This document shows, piece after piece, positions 1 to 9,200 of a stretch of DNA of 54,226 nucleotides (the first letter of the stretch is position 1; each line of letters begins with the position of its first letter). Below the pieces are notes generated by a model. It had not been told where the DNA came from, ran no database searches, and was given only the letters and a program-made list of their open reading frames with translations. Made by a program: the position numbers and the translations under genes. Origin of the DNA: Oscillospiraceae bacterium (GTDB lineage Bacteria > Bacillota > Clostridia > Oscillospirales > Acutalibacteraceae); contig WRDW01000009.1 in the NCBI GenBank assembly GCA_009779995.1, positions 1 through 54,226 on the forward strand, given 5' to 3'.

Positions 1-1
1 C

Positions 2-487
2 ATGAACATCAAAGCGTTTTTCACCATGCCCCTGGCCTTTCTCATGATGCTGGTATCCCTGGCCTTCCCGCCGAAGATGCAGGCGGGGGGCGACATCGCT
101 GTGATTACCCTCAGCCACGGCGGTTCGGCCATCGTATGCGACTACAAAGTTGACCTGGCCCGAAGAAACTTCTGGGCGTATGAAAAGACCCCGCCGCTGG
201 AGCCCCGCAATGAAGAGGCCCTGTTCGAAGGCTATAGCTTCGCGGGACGTCTGAGCAAGAGCAAGATTGCGGCCTTCCTGAAAACCGCCGACGAATACGG
301 CTTCAAGGACTGGGAGGGGGAATACGGTGAAATTCCTCCATGGGATGGCGCAAACCCTTGGTATGTTACGATCATTTTCGCGGATGGAACGAGCAAAACA
401 TCCACTGGACTTTTTGATCACCCCGAGAATTGGGCGGAAATGAAAGAGGCCTTTAAGGCGCTGACAGGAAAATACATAATACTATGA
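2..487 (+). CDS. Small secreted protein, paralogue of 15923-16420
   Basis: A 161-residue protein of no recognised family. Residues 1-28 form a signal peptide (NIKAF n-region, hydrophobic LAFLMMLVSLAF core, QAGG cleavage region), so it is probably exported. It has no lipobox cysteine. The mature part has an FxGxLSKxKIxAFL segment (about residues 81-93), an IIFADGTSKTS strand and an AEMKEAFKALTGK tail, all shared with the paralogue at 15923-16420. The signal-peptide DNA of the two genes is almost identical, whereas the start of the mature protein differs. The ATG is base 2, so promoter and ribosome site lie outside the window. Function unknown. Confidence 0.75.
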   Translation: MNIKAFFTMPLAFLMMLVSLAFPPKMQAGGDIAVITLSHGGSAIVCDYKVDLARRNFWAYEKTPPLEPRNEEALFEGYSFAGRLSKSKIAAFLKTADEYGFKDWEGEYGEIPPWDGANPWYVTIIFADGTSKTSTGLFDHPENWAEMKEAFKALTGKYIIL

Positions 488-584
488 CCCATTTATGGCC
501 CGATTGACTTAACGGCACTTGCATGTATCCCAGCCCCCGCACATCCCAGCGGTGTGCGGGGCATCTCCCGGCAAGGCCTCCCCC

Positions 585-1235
585 GAGAAATTGAACCGCG
601 ACAGAAAGGCACATCATGGACAAGACGGAATAGACTTCGCCAAGCACGCGCCGCCCAAGGATTTCCCCAAGCTGGCGGCGATCTGGCGGTCCATCCCACT
701 GCAGCTGGCCAAGGAGAGCAGTAAGTTCGCCCGCCATCTTACGCAGCAGGCCCACGTCGGACAGGTACAGCTTGAAAAACGCCTAATCTTCGTAGGATGA
801 AAGGGGCATGGGTGCATAAGGTGACAAAAATCGAGAAGCCCTTCCAGATCCTTGGCGCGCCAGCCCTGTTTCACCTGACTGAAAATGCTGCCGGCGGCGG
901 CGATCCTGGAGAAGAGCGATGTCTTCCGGGAGTTCAAGGACGCCCTGACGGAAAACTATGTGCTGTGCGAATTGCTGCACAGCATAGAGCAGGCGTCCTT
1001 TTTCTGGCGGTCCGGCAATATAGCGGAAGTGGACTTCGTGTTCCAGCACGGCATGGACATCGTGCCGGTGGAGGTGAAATCCGAGCGCAATGTCAAGGCT
1101 AAATCCCTGTCGGAATACCGCAAGAAATATGCCCCGCGTTTGGCCGTGAAGACCACGATGCAAAACGTGGGTGGCGGCGATGTTCGCAAGATGCCGCTTT
1201 ATCTGCTGTGGCAGCTGGAAAAATATCTGGCGTAA
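585..1235 (+). pseudogene. Decayed DUF4143 (AAA-type ATPase) gene, C-terminal part
   Basis: Three blocks in two frames resemble the C-terminal half of the AAA_14/DUF4143 ATPases common in gut clostridia. They are FPKLAAIWRSIPLQLAKES (about 654-710), VHKVTKIEKPF (about 812-845, another frame) and, from 885, EFKDALTENYVLCELL, EVDFVFQHGMDIVPVEVKSE and KSLSEYRKKYAPRLAVKT. The family also has an N-terminal Walker ATPase domain, which is absent here, and the blocks are out of frame with each other. It is a truncated, frameshifted relic with no expected function. The stretch 488-584 holds nothing I recognise. Confidence 0.7.
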
Positions 1236-1282
1236 ACGCAAACAAAATAAAAAGGACTTTACGCAAACTGGGGATGAACCAC

Positions 1283-1340
1283 AAAAAAGCCCCCTCGCGC
1301 GCGAGGGGGGGAGGGGGGGTATCCTCGCGCGCGAGGGGGT
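1283..1340 (-). terminator. Palindromic terminator behind rubrerythrin
   Basis: Read leftward, downstream of rbr, a perfect palindrome at 1290-1309 (CCCCCTCGCG then its complement) is followed by CTTTTTTG, which fits an intrinsic terminator. A second CTCGCGCGCGAG core lies at about 1324-1335. The same type of core recurs elsewhere in the window, so the terminator is probably made from a dispersed repeat. Confidence 0.6.
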
Positions 1341-1424
1341 AGGCGTGCGGCTCAGGGGGATGTCCACGCCTGCGGGGGGAGCGCCGGGAGGTGTCCTGCG
1401 GGTATTTCCGCGCGGGAATCAGGG

Positions 1425-1967
1425 TCAATAGTTCACCGCGCGCAGCTCGAAATAGGCCTGGGGATGCCTGCATACCGGGCACATCCCCGGCGCGTTTTCG
1501 CTGTCCACGATGTGGCCGCAGTTGCGGCAGATCCACACGGACTTCGTGCCCTTGGCGAAGACAGACCCGTCCTCAATGTTTTGCAACAGCTTGAGATAGC
1601 GCTCCTCGTGCTCCTTCTCGATGGCCCCCACCGCGTCGAACAGGAAGGCGATGTCGTTGAAGCCCTCCTCCCGGGCCTCGGAAGCCATGCGCTTGTACAT
1701 GTCGGTCCACTCGCCGTTTTCGCCCGCGGCGGCGGCCTTCAGGTTTTCGGCGGTAGAGGGGATCTCGCCGCCGCACAGCAGCTTGAACCAGAGTTTCGCG
1801 TGCTCCTTCTCGTTGCCCGCTGTCTCCTCGAAAATGCCCGCGATCTGCTCGTAGCCCTCCTTCTTCGCCTTGGAAGCGAAGTAGGTGTACTTGTTCCTCG
1901 CCTGGCTCTCGCCCGCGAAAGCGGCCGCCAGGTTCGCCTCGGTTTTCGTGCCTGCCAGGTTCGCCAT
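1425..1967 (-). CDS. rbr: Rubrerythrin
   Basis: A 180-residue non-haem di-iron protein, expected to reduce hydrogen peroxide in the cytoplasm of anaerobes with electrons passed through its rubredoxin centre. The ferritin-like four-helix domain occupies roughly residues 1-140, with iron-ligand motifs EANLAAAFAGESQAR, EKEHAK and EKEHEERY. The C-terminal rubredoxin-like domain has the Cys pairs CRNCG and CPVCR. Length and order are standard for the family. The start follows GGAAAGGGGAAATC, and a strong promoter lies upstream in the divergent region shared with the esterase gene. It appears to be monocistronic, ending at a palindromic terminator. Confidence 0.96.
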   Translation of the reverse strand: MANLAGTKTEANLAAAFAGESQARNKYTYFASKAKKEGYEQIAGIFEETAGNEKEHAKLWFKLLCGGEIPSTAENLKAAAAGENGEWTDMYKRMASEAREEGFNDIAFLFDAVGAIEKEHEERYLKLLQNIEDGSVFAKGTKSVWICRNCGHIVDSENAPGMCPVCRHPQAYFELRAVNY

Positions 1968-2011
1968 GATGATTTCCCCTTTCCTGTGATAGAATAGATT
2001 TGAGTATCATT

Positions 2012-2040
2012 AGTATATCGCAGGTGTGCGCCAAAGTCAA
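2012..2040 (-). promoter_or_regulatory. Sigma-70-type promoter of rbr
   Basis: Reading leftward: TTGACT (2035-2040), 17-bp spacer, TATACT (2012-2017), about 45 bp before the rbr start. Confidence 0.75.
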
Positions 2041-2051
2041 ACAATTTTTTC

Positions 2052-2080
2052 TTGCGTTTTTTTCTTCTCTTCGGTATAAT
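2052..2080 (+). promoter_or_regulatory. Sigma-70-type promoter of the HSL esterase
   Basis: TTGCGT (2052-2057), 17-bp spacer, TATAAT (2075-2080), followed by AAGGAGG at about 2090-2096 and the ATG at 2104. Confidence 0.75.
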
Positions 2081-2103
2081 GGATGCGAGAAGGAGGCAGA
2101 CAA

Positions 2104-3090
2104 ATGCGCATAACAGCCAAAACCATCTGCGCCTCGGCCGCCGGGTTGGCCGGGCTGGCGGCGGGGGCCGCCCTGCTGCGCGCGGGCCCCGGGAGCCCCA
2201 TGCTGCGCGCGGCGAAGACGATCATGAAACTCCGGGGGACGGCGGCGTGGGAGACGCTCGACCTGGACGTGGCCGCCCTGCGAAAGGGCAGCGAAAACAA
2301 CGCGAAACTGATGAAACCCGATAAATCCGTCGCCTTCGAGCCCCTGCTTCTGGGCGGCGTCGACGCGGAGATCGCGCGCCCGCCGAAATACCGGGAGGAC
2401 GCCATCGTCCTGTACATACACGGCGGCGGATTCATCTCGGGGAGCTACAGGCACGTGCGCGCCTTCACCGCCTATTTCGCCCTGCGCAGCGAAATGAAGG
2501 TCTGCTGCGCCGACTACCGGCTGGCGCCGGAGCACCCCTATCCCGCCGCCCCGGACGACTGCTTCGCCGCCTACAGGGCGCTGACCGAAACGTTCCCTGA
2601 AAAGAAAATCTTCCTGCTGGGCGAGAGCGCGGGCGCGAACCTGGTGCTCGTCACGGCGCTGCGGGCGAAGGACGAGGGGCTCAAATTACCCGCGGGCGTG
2701 ATCGCCTACGCGCCCGTCGCCGACATGACCGGTGCCGTGGACAGATCGCCCTACGCAAAAACAGAGATCATCATCAGCGCGCTGGCGACGACAGCCGTCC
2801 AGCGGCTCTACTGCCCGCAGGGGGAGCTCGCCGACCCCTATGTCTCGCCCTTCTACGGCGATTACGGGGGCTTCCCGCCGCTGCGGCTGGTCTGGGACGG
2901 CGGGGAGGCTCTGTGCCCGGACGGCGCGATGCTTGCCGAAAAGGCGCGGGCCGCCGGGGTGGACATCGAGGCGAAGCAGTGGGAGGGCACCTTCCACGCC
3001 TTCGCGCTGGCGGGAAAGGCCCTCCCGGAGAGCCGGCGGGAGATAGCCGACAGCATCGCGTTCATCCGCCGCCGCGCGGCAGCCTCGTGA
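2104..3090 (+). CDS. Alpha/beta hydrolase, HSL-type esterase/lipase
   Basis: A 328-residue carboxylic ester hydrolase of the hormone-sensitive-lipase family. The sequence has the oxyanion-hole motif HGGGF (residues 106-110), DYRLAPEHPYPAAP (about 137-150), the nucleophile elbow GESAG (Ser175), an acidic residue in the VWDGGEALCPD segment (about 263-272) and the catalytic His in TFHAF (297). The N-terminal 30 residues are hydrophobic and alanine-rich and may anchor it in the membrane. The ATG at 2104 follows AAGGAGG; an in-frame ATG at 2083 lies upstream of that ribosome site and is not used. The substrate cannot be told from the sequence. Confidence 0.9.
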   Translation: MRITAKTICASAAGLAGLAAGAALLRAGPGSPMLRAAKTIMKLRGTAAWETLDLDVAALRKGSENNAKLMKPDKSVAFEPLLLGGVDAEIARPPKYREDAIVLYIHGGGFISGSYRHVRAFTAYFALRSEMKVCCADYRLAPEHPYPAAPDDCFAAYRALTETFPEKKIFLLGESAGANLVLVTALRAKDEGLKLPAGVIAYAPVADMTGAVDRSPYAKTEIIISALATTAVQRLYCPQGELADPYVSPFYGDYGGFPPLRLVWDGGEALCPDGAMLAEKARAAGVDIEAKQWEGTFHAFALAGKALPESRREIADSIAFIRRRAAAS

Positions 3091-3099
3091 ATTTTTTGC

Positions 3100-3128
3100 T
3101 TGACACAGCGGCGCCGCCCTGCTATAAT
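3100..3128 (+). promoter_or_regulatory. Consensus sigma-70 promoter
   Basis: TTGACA (3100-3105), 17-bp spacer, TATAAT (3123-3128): a perfect consensus directly after the esterase stop, driving the coiled-coil gene at 3168. Confidence 0.85.
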
Positions 3129-3167
3129 GGAGCGCAAGGAAAGATTGATTTTTCAGGAGCGGCTGCA

Positions 3168-3452
3168 ATGAACAACGAAGAGAAAATACTGTCCGCGCTG
3201 GATACGCTCACCGGGAACGTTGCGGCTTTGACAGAGCGTGTAGAGGCTCTGTCTGAGAGTGTCGACGGGCGGTTCGACGCCGTGGACAGGCGGTTCGACG
3301 CCGTCGAAAGACGCCTGGACAACATCGAGGAGGACATAGCGGTTATCAAGGAGGAGGCCACCGTCACCAGGGGCGCGACGGACCAGCTGCTCGAACTGTG
3401 GGTAGAGCATTTCGGCGACAATGAGCTCGTTCAGGTTGTGGCCTGGCCATAA
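3168..3452 (+). CDS. Small coiled-coil protein
   Basis: A 94-residue cytoplasmic protein built mostly of heptads (LDTLTGNVAALTERVEAL, VDGRFDAVDRRFDAVERRL), with an imperfect internal repeat RFDAV(D/E)RR. It resembles the short coiled-coil proteins often found in clostridia and phages, but I cannot assign a function. The ATG follows AGGAG with an 8-nt gap and sits behind a perfect consensus promoter, so it should be well expressed. The following stretch, 3453-3652, shows no gene. Confidence 0.7.
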   Translation: MNNEEKILSALDTLTGNVAALTERVEALSESVDGRFDAVDRRFDAVERRLDNIEEDIAVIKEEATVTRGATDQLLELWVEHFGDNELVQVVAWP

Positions 3453-3652
3453 CATGATCCCAAAGCCGCGCACTCCCTGCCGTGGGTGCGAAGCCTTTAC
3501 GCTGGAAATATCGTGAATATACTTCAAAAAAAGGATTGACAACTTTGGGGCTGGCCGAAAGGCCCGGGCCCACCCCTCGGCAGGGGCTTACCCTGTCAAA
3601 AGTGGCGGGGAGCAATCCTCGTCATTTTTTCTTGCTTGTATGGTGCTGGAAG

Positions 3653-4188
3653 ATGAAGGTGCTTAGCGTTTTCGTTGATGAAGTATGTGAAGCTTCACAT
3701 ACAGCCAGTTCATCAAATCCGCCTTTTTGCTTGCGCTGTAGTGGCTGTCTTTGATTATGCCTGTGCTACTGGCCTCAATTGCTTTCCGTTATTACACAAC
3801 GCTTGTAGCGGAGCGCCGAAACGCCCCGGATGCTCTCACACTGACGAGAGCACTGTCAAAGCAGTTGAATGGCTTTCTGACTGAAAACATCGCTTACTTC
3901 CGCCAATTCGACCGCATTGTTATTTACTATGATAATGGGCAGGTTGAGTTGACAAAGCTGTTAGCTGCGCTGTTCGGCGCAGCATTGAGCAATGTGGAAT
4001 TCCGCAATGTCCGGTCGGCGGATTACAAGCTGTTTCAGGCGGCCGATATGGTCTGCACCCTTGAACTCGCACGGTTCAAGGCGGCGCAGAATACGCTGAG
4101 CCGGTCGGAGCTGTTTTTTTTCATCTCGCCAAGGGAGCTGAACCGAAAATACCTGCGTCATCTGGCCCGCAAACGGTTTCCCGGATAA
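3653..4188 (+). pseudogene. Decayed DUF3800 protein gene
   Basis: The segment at 3653 begins MKVLSVFVDE, the usual N-terminus of DUF3800 proteins (typically xxLSIFIDESG), but then loses the frame. The C-terminal half is readable from about 3751 to 4188 in another frame. It includes a TLTRALSKQLNGFL segment, FDRIVIYYDNGQVELTKLL, the acidic SADYKLFQAADMVCTLEL motif and a final FFFISPRELNRKYLR. DUF3800 is an RNase H-like family associated with mobile and defence loci. The middle part is missing and the two halves are out of frame, so this is a pseudogene. Confidence 0.7.
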
Positions 4189-4260
4189 AATTTCATATCA
4201 AGCCTTGTTTTTTTTTGCGTTATGTGTTAAGATTATGCTAGGAGAAAAGGAGGTGTTTGC

Positions 4261-4536
4261 TTGCAAGGGAACACCTGGGTCATCTGGCTGGCGCTGCTGG
4301 CGGCCTGCCTTGTGCTGGAGGCGCTGGCCAGGCAGCTGTTTTCCCTGTGGTTCGCGCTGGGCGCGGGCGCGGCGCTGGCCTCCTGCGCGTTCGGCGCGCC
4401 GGCCTGGCTGCAGGCGGCGCTGTTCGCCGCGGCCACGGCCCTGGGGCTCCTGGCCAGCCGCCCCCTGGTGAGGCGCCTGCGCCAAAAGGCGGAAGACGCC
4501 GCCGCCGGAGAGGAAGAGAAGGAGGGTTCGCCATGA
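4261..4536 (+). CDS. NfeD-like membrane protein, short form
   Basis: A 91-residue protein with two hydrophobic segments (WVIWLALLAACLVLEAL, and about residues 45-66). The order FSLWFALGAGAALA, then PAWLQAALF, is typical of the membrane part of NfeD proteins. The C-terminal OB-fold domain of normal NfeD is absent, and the protein ends in a charged KAEDAAAGEEEKEGSP tail. It starts at TTG, 7 nt after AAGGAGG; no ATG fits. Its TGA overlaps the next ATG (ATGA), so translation is coupled to the SPFH gene. NfeD and SPFH proteins usually work together in membrane microdomains, which supports the call. Confidence 0.7.
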   Translation: MQGNTWVIWLALLAACLVLEALARQLFSLWFALGAGAALASCAFGAPAWLQAALFAAATALGLLASRPLVRRLRQKAEDAAAGEEEKEGSP

Positions 4537-5312
4537 GCGCGGGAAACGTCGCGCTGATCATCCTTGGGCTGCTGCTGGCGGGGGCCGCCGCGAGCATCAC
4601 GATCGTGCCGCAGTCGCACGTCTATCTCATCGAGCGCATGAGCGTCTACCACAGAGCCCTGCCCGCGGGCCTGCATTTTAAAATTCCCGGCATTGAGCGC
4701 GCGGCCCACAAGATTTCGCGCATGGAGCAGATGGCCGATTTTACGCCCTGGCCCATCATCACGAACAACAACGTCTCCATTCAGGTGGACGCCGTGGTGT
4801 TCTACGAGATTGAGAAGCCCATGCTCTTCGCCTACGCCGTGGAGCGCCCGCTGCTGGGCATCGAGAACCTGACGCGCTCCATCCTGCGCAACGTCATCGG
4901 CGCGATGCCCTTCGAGGACGTGCTTGCCGCCCGCGACACCATCAGCGAGAAAATGCGCAACGCGCTGGACGAGGCCACAGACCCCTGGGGCATCAAGGTC
5001 AACCGCGTGGAGCTGCAGGAAATCTCGCCCCCGCCCGAGCTGCAGGAGGACATGGTGAAGAACCTGCGCGCCAAGATCGAGAAGGAGGAGAAAATCGCCC
5101 AGGCCCAGGCCAAGGCCGAAGCCATCCGCCTGATCAACGACGCCGCACCGGGCAGCGAATACCTGCAGCTGCAGGCCATGGAGGCCTTCGCCAAGGCCGC
5201 CGACGGCAAGGCGACGAAGATCGTCATCCCCAGCGACATGCAGGGCCTGGCGGGCCTGGCAGGCCTGGCGGGCGGCATGGCGGAGGCGATGAAGGGCGAT
5301 TCGAATTCTTAA
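4533..5312 (+). CDS. SPFH/band 7 (stomatin-like) membrane protein
   Basis: A 259-residue protein with one N-terminal membrane segment (VALIILGLLLAGAAASI) followed by the SPFH domain: VPQSHVYLIERMSVYHR, GLHFKIPGIER, then NNNVSIQVDAVVFYEI and LTRSILRNVIGAMPFEDVLAARD. It probably scaffolds membrane microdomains together with the NfeD-like partner encoded just upstream. The usual long alanine/glutamate coiled coil after the SPFH domain is very short here (KIEKEEKIAQAQAKAEA only), so the protein is about 40-60 residues below typical stomatin length. The C-terminus has a repeated GLAGLAGLAGG stretch. The start is fixed by the ATGA overlap and the AGAAGGAGGG ribosome site. Confidence 0.88.
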   Translation: MSAGNVALIILGLLLAGAAASITIVPQSHVYLIERMSVYHRALPAGLHFKIPGIERAAHKISRMEQMADFTPWPIITNNNVSIQVDAVVFYEIEKPMLFAYAVERPLLGIENLTRSILRNVIGAMPFEDVLAARDTISEKMRNALDEATDPWGIKVNRVELQEISPPPELQEDMVKNLRAKIEKEEKIAQAQAKAEAIRLINDAAPGSEYLQLQAMEAFAKAADGKATKIVIPSDMQGLAGLAGLAGGMAEAMKGDSNS

Positions 5313-5371
5313 TGCGTAATTGAGGACGGCAGGTGCCGCCCGTGCAAACAAAGCCAGAAAGGAATTTTACT

Positions 5372-5551
5372 ATGCTTGCATTGATCAGGAGCCTCCTGGA
5401 CCTGCTGACCGCTTTCACCCAGGTGCTTCGCCCGCTGTCCAATTTTCTCCTGTCCCTGCTGGGCCTCGCCAACCTCATGGTCGGCTGGCTGCGGCCCCTC
5501 GCGGGCCTGCTGGAGGCCCTGATGGCGTTTTTGCGGGCGCTGGGGCTGTAG
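5372..5551 (+). CDS. Small hydrophobic membrane protein (59 aa)
   Basis: A 59-residue, leucine-rich protein that could form two membrane helices (about residues 4-34 and 37-58), with few charges. The ATG at 5372 follows AGAAAGGA; an in-frame ATG further up (5333) has no ribosome site. It lies 60 bp behind the SPFH gene and is followed by a fragment of the dispersed GC-rich repeat (about 5555-5600). No family recognised. It is the first of three consecutive small membrane proteins. Confidence 0.55.
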   Translation: MLALIRSLLDLLTAFTQVLRPLSNFLLSLLGLANLMVGWLRPLAGLLEALMAFLRALGL

Positions 5552-5625
5552 AACCCCCTCTGCCGCTTCGCGACATCTCCCCCAAGGGGGCGGCTTTGGC
5601 AAACCATTGAAAGAAGGTATTCCCC

Positions 5626-5901
5626 ATGAAAAAAGCACTCTGCGCCCTCCTGGCGCTTACGCTGCTGTTCGCCATGGCAGTCCCCGTCTCGGCAGGTCCC
5701 GTGGACGACATGAAGGCAGTCTTGAAGGAGCTGTCGGAGACGGTCGGCGTGGAAGAGCTCAAGGAGGCCTTTGAAGCGGCATTGGCCGGGCTCGGCCTCG
5801 ACGGCTTGGCAAGCAGCCTCCCATTGCCCATCGTAATCATCCTTATGCTGCTTCTGCTGCCGTTTACGCTCGTGGCTGTGTTGGTCTCTCTCTTTACGTA
5901 A
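5626..5901 (+). CDS. Small exported membrane protein (91 aa)
   Basis: A 91-residue protein with a clear signal peptide (KKALCALLALTLLFAMAVPVSAG, cleavage after VSA). This is followed by an amphipathic helical region (DDMKAVLKELSETVGVEELKEAF) and a C-terminal membrane helix (PIVIILMLLLLPFTLVAVLV). A good ribosome site (AAGAAGG) precedes the ATG. The topology suggests an exported helical segment tethered at the C-terminus. Function unknown. Confidence 0.65.
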   Translation: MKKALCALLALTLLFAMAVPVSAGPVDDMKAVLKELSETVGVEELKEAFEAALAGLGLDGLASSLPLPIVIILMLLLLPFTLVAVLVSLFT

Positions 5902-6014
5902 CTACTACAGAGCCCATGCAATGTTTTCCTTGCTGTGGTGATGGGGGGACCGCAGTGGTTTGACTCGCCGTGACAATAAATACATACCATGATACCGAAA
6001 GGAGATACATACAA

Positions 6015-6212
6015 ATGCTAGGATTCCCTTTTATGATTTTGCTGTCGCCGTTATTTTTGCCGATACTGCTGATAGGCTGGGTGTTTAGTCTGTTCGGGAT
6101 AGAGTTCGAACAAATCGCTTCTTTTTTCGAACAATTCATCAGTGAACATCCCGAGATACTGGAGTGGATTAGGGGCGTTATCGATCAATTCTGGTTGTTT
6201 CTAGGAAAATAA
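6015..6212 (+). CDS. Small membrane protein (65 aa)
   Basis: A 65-residue protein with a long hydrophobic N-terminus (LGFPFMILLSPLFLPILLIGWVF) and an amphipathic, aromatic C-terminal half (EFEQIASFFEQFISEHPEILEWIRGVIDQFW). The ATG at 6015 follows AAAGGAGA at about 5998-6005; the earlier ATG at 5970 lacks a ribosome site. The local DNA is more AT-rich than its neighbours, hinting at a different origin. Possibly a small membrane-active peptide; no family recognised. Confidence 0.6.
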   Translation: MLGFPFMILLSPLFLPILLIGWVFSLFGIEFEQIASFFEQFISEHPEILEWIRGVIDQFWLFLGK

Positions 6213-6260
6213 ACCCCACAACCACCGCGATCCCCATCACCATAGCAAGGAAAACATTGC

Positions 6261-9200
6261 ATGTCCTGTTTCTCCGCGCTCTGGCAGGAATCCCCTGAAT
6301 TCCATACCATCCTCACGGACATCCGTGGGCGCCGGTTGCCCATGGGTGTGCTTGGGCTTTCCCCCGTGCACAAGGCCCATTTGATCGGCGCGCTGGCCGA
6401 GGCGCTGCCCCGCCGGGCCATTGTCGTCGCCCCGGACGAGATGCAGGCCGCCCGGCTGCGCGACGACCTGCTGGCCTTCGGGGTGAAAGCCGTATTATAC
6501 CCGGCGAGAGACCTGGCGCTGCGCCCGGCGGAGGTGCGCTCCCGGGAGTACGAGCACGCGCGGCTGGCGGCCCTGGACGCCATGCTACAGCCCCCCTCTT
6601 TAGAGGGGGGGCAGGGGGGTGCCTCCTCGGAGGGGGGGCAGGGGGGTGCCTGCGACGTTCTCGTTTGCGCGGCGGAGGCCGCCATGCAGCTCACCCTGCC
6701 GCCGGAGGCACTGGAGGCGAACAGCTTCACCCTGCGGCCGGGGGATGTGCTTCCTGGGGACACCCTGATTGAAAAGCTCATCCGGGCGGGGTTTTCCCGG
6801 GCAAGCCAGGTGGAGGGGCCGGGGCAGTTCGCGGTGCGCGGCGGCATTTTGGATGTCTTCCCGCCCCAGGAAGAATTGCCTTTAAGACTGGAATACTGGG
6901 ACGACGCCATCGACACGCTGGCGTATTTCGACATAGAGAGCCAGCGGCGGCTGGAGCCGGTGAAGGCGCTGCGGGTGGTGCCCGCCAACGAGCTTGTGCC
7001 GGAGAGCACGCAGGCGTTACTGGCGCTGGTGGAGGCGTTCCATGCCAATGTACGCGGCAAAGGCGCCGTGAAGATGAAGCAGTCCCTCCAAAAAGATATA
7101 GAGCTGCTGCGCGCCGGGTTGCGGCCCGCCTCGATTGATCGCTATTTGCCCTTGATCTACCCCCGGCGCTGCACCGTGCTGGACTACCTGGAACGCGACG
7201 GCCTGCTGTTCTTCAGCGAGAGCTTCAATTTGCGCGAGCACGCCCAGGGCCAGGAGCGGCTCTGGCTGGAGGATTTGCGCGGCTACACCGAAGAGGGCAT
7301 CCTCTGCGCCGGTTTGGAGCATTTTAGCCTTAGGTGGAACGAGCTTCTCGAAATAGCGCACAGGCGCGGCGTGGTTTATCTCGATAATTTGCCCAGGGGC
7401 AGCTTCGATACGCCTGTCAGGGATTTGGTGACAGTGACGGCAAGGCAGCTCAACCCCTGGAACGGCCTGCTGGATTTGCTGCTGGAGGACATCGGCCACT
7501 TGCGCGGAAGGAAGGACTTCACCTGCGTGATCTTCGCCGGGACGGAGAAATCGGCGAAGAATCTGGCGGAGGACCTCTCGCTGGAGGGGCTGCCCTCGCT
7601 CTACTGCCCCCTGCCGCCCGCGGCCTTCCCCCGGGGGATGTTCGTCACGCTGCCGGGGGTGCTCTCGGCGGGGGCGGATTACCCCCTGGAGAAGACGACG
7701 ATTATCACGTTCGGGGCCAGGGCGGCGGTCAGAAGCAGGAGACAGGAGAGCAAAGGCAGGAGCGCGGCCAAAAACGCCTTCCACTCGCTGACCGAACTGC
7801 GCAAGGGCGACTATGTCGTCCACAAGGCCCACGGCGTGGGGATTTTCGAGGGCATCAATACGATGAACGCGGGCGGCGCAGAGAAGGATTATATTCAAAT
7901 TCGCTACAACAAGGGCGACGTGCTCTATCTGCCCGTCACGCAGCTGGACCAGGTGACGAAATATGTCGGGCCGCGCAACGAGGGCAGCGTAAAGCTCAAC
8001 CGGCTGGGCGGGCAGGAGTGGCAGAAGGCAAAATCGCGGGCCGAAAGCTCCGTGAAGGACCTGGCGCAGGAGCTCACCGCGCTCTACGCCCGGCGCATGA
8101 AGGTGAAGGGCCACGCCTTCGCGCCGGATATCGACATGCAAAACGACTTCGAGCGGCGCTTCGAGTTCGAGGAGACGGCCGACCAGCTGCGCTGCGTGGA
8201 CGAGATCAAGCGCGACATGGAGAAACCCCAGCCCATGGATCGCCTGCTCTGCGGCGACGTGGGCTTCGGCAAGACGGAGGTCGCCCTGCGCGCGGCTTTT
8301 AAATGCGCCGCCGAAGGGCTGCAATGTGCTATTCTTGTGCCTACTACGATTTTAGCGTTCCAGCATATGCAGACCATTCAAAGAAGATTTGAAGGCTTTC
8401 CTCTCGAAGCTGCCATGCTCTCGCGCTTCGTTCCGCCCACGGATACCAAGCGCATCCTCACCAGGCTCAAGCGCGGCAGCATTGACATTGTCGTCGGCAC
8501 GCACAAGCTCCTGGGCAGGGGCATCGAGTTCCGCAAGCTGGGCCTGATTGTCGTGGACGAGGAGCAACGCTTCGGCGTGGCGCAAAAAGAGAGATTAAAA
8601 GAGAGATTCCCCGAAGTGGACGTGCTGACTTTGACGGCTACGCCCATCCCGAGGACACTGAATATGGCCCTGTCTGACATAAGAGATATGTCCGTGCTTG
8701 AAGAAGCCCCGCAGGACAGATACCCCGTGCAGACCTACGTGCTCGAGCACGACATGGGCATCCTGGCCCAGGCCATGCACCAGGAGCTGCGGCGCAGCGG
8801 GCAGGTGTACTATCTGCACAATCGTGTCGAAACTATAGAGCGCCGGGCCGCGCAAATAAAAGAGCTTTTGCCTGAAGCAAGGGTGGAAGTCGCCCACGGA
8901 CAGATGGGCGAGGAGGAGCTCAGCGACATCTGGCGCAGGCAATTGGAGGGCGAGATCGACGTGCTGGTGTGCACCACCATCATCGAGACGGGCATTGACG
9001 TGCCCAACGTGAACACCCTGGTGATCGAGGACGCCGATAAAATGGGCCTGGCGCAGCTGCACCAGATCCGCGGCCGCGTTGGGCGCAGCGCGAGGCGCGC
9101 CAGCGCGTATTTCACCTTCCACCCCGGAAAAGAATTGACCGAAATCGCCCAACATCGTCTCGAAGCGATAAGAGAATATACAGAATTCGGCTCGGGCTTT

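Noticed and set aside
783-1367. Long lower-strand open frame across the DUF4143 relic
   Set aside because: It is the shadow of the readable + strand blocks, has no ribosome site and a composition dominated by Arg/Pro/His.
4205-4239. Sigma-70 promoter before the NfeD-like gene
   Set aside because: Candidate -35 and -10 hexamers have spacers of 13 or 23 bp, which is not convincing.
7017-8324. 435-codon lower-strand frame inside mfd
   Set aside because: GC-rich antisense shadow of a certain gene; its His/Gln/Leu-rich product resembles no protein.
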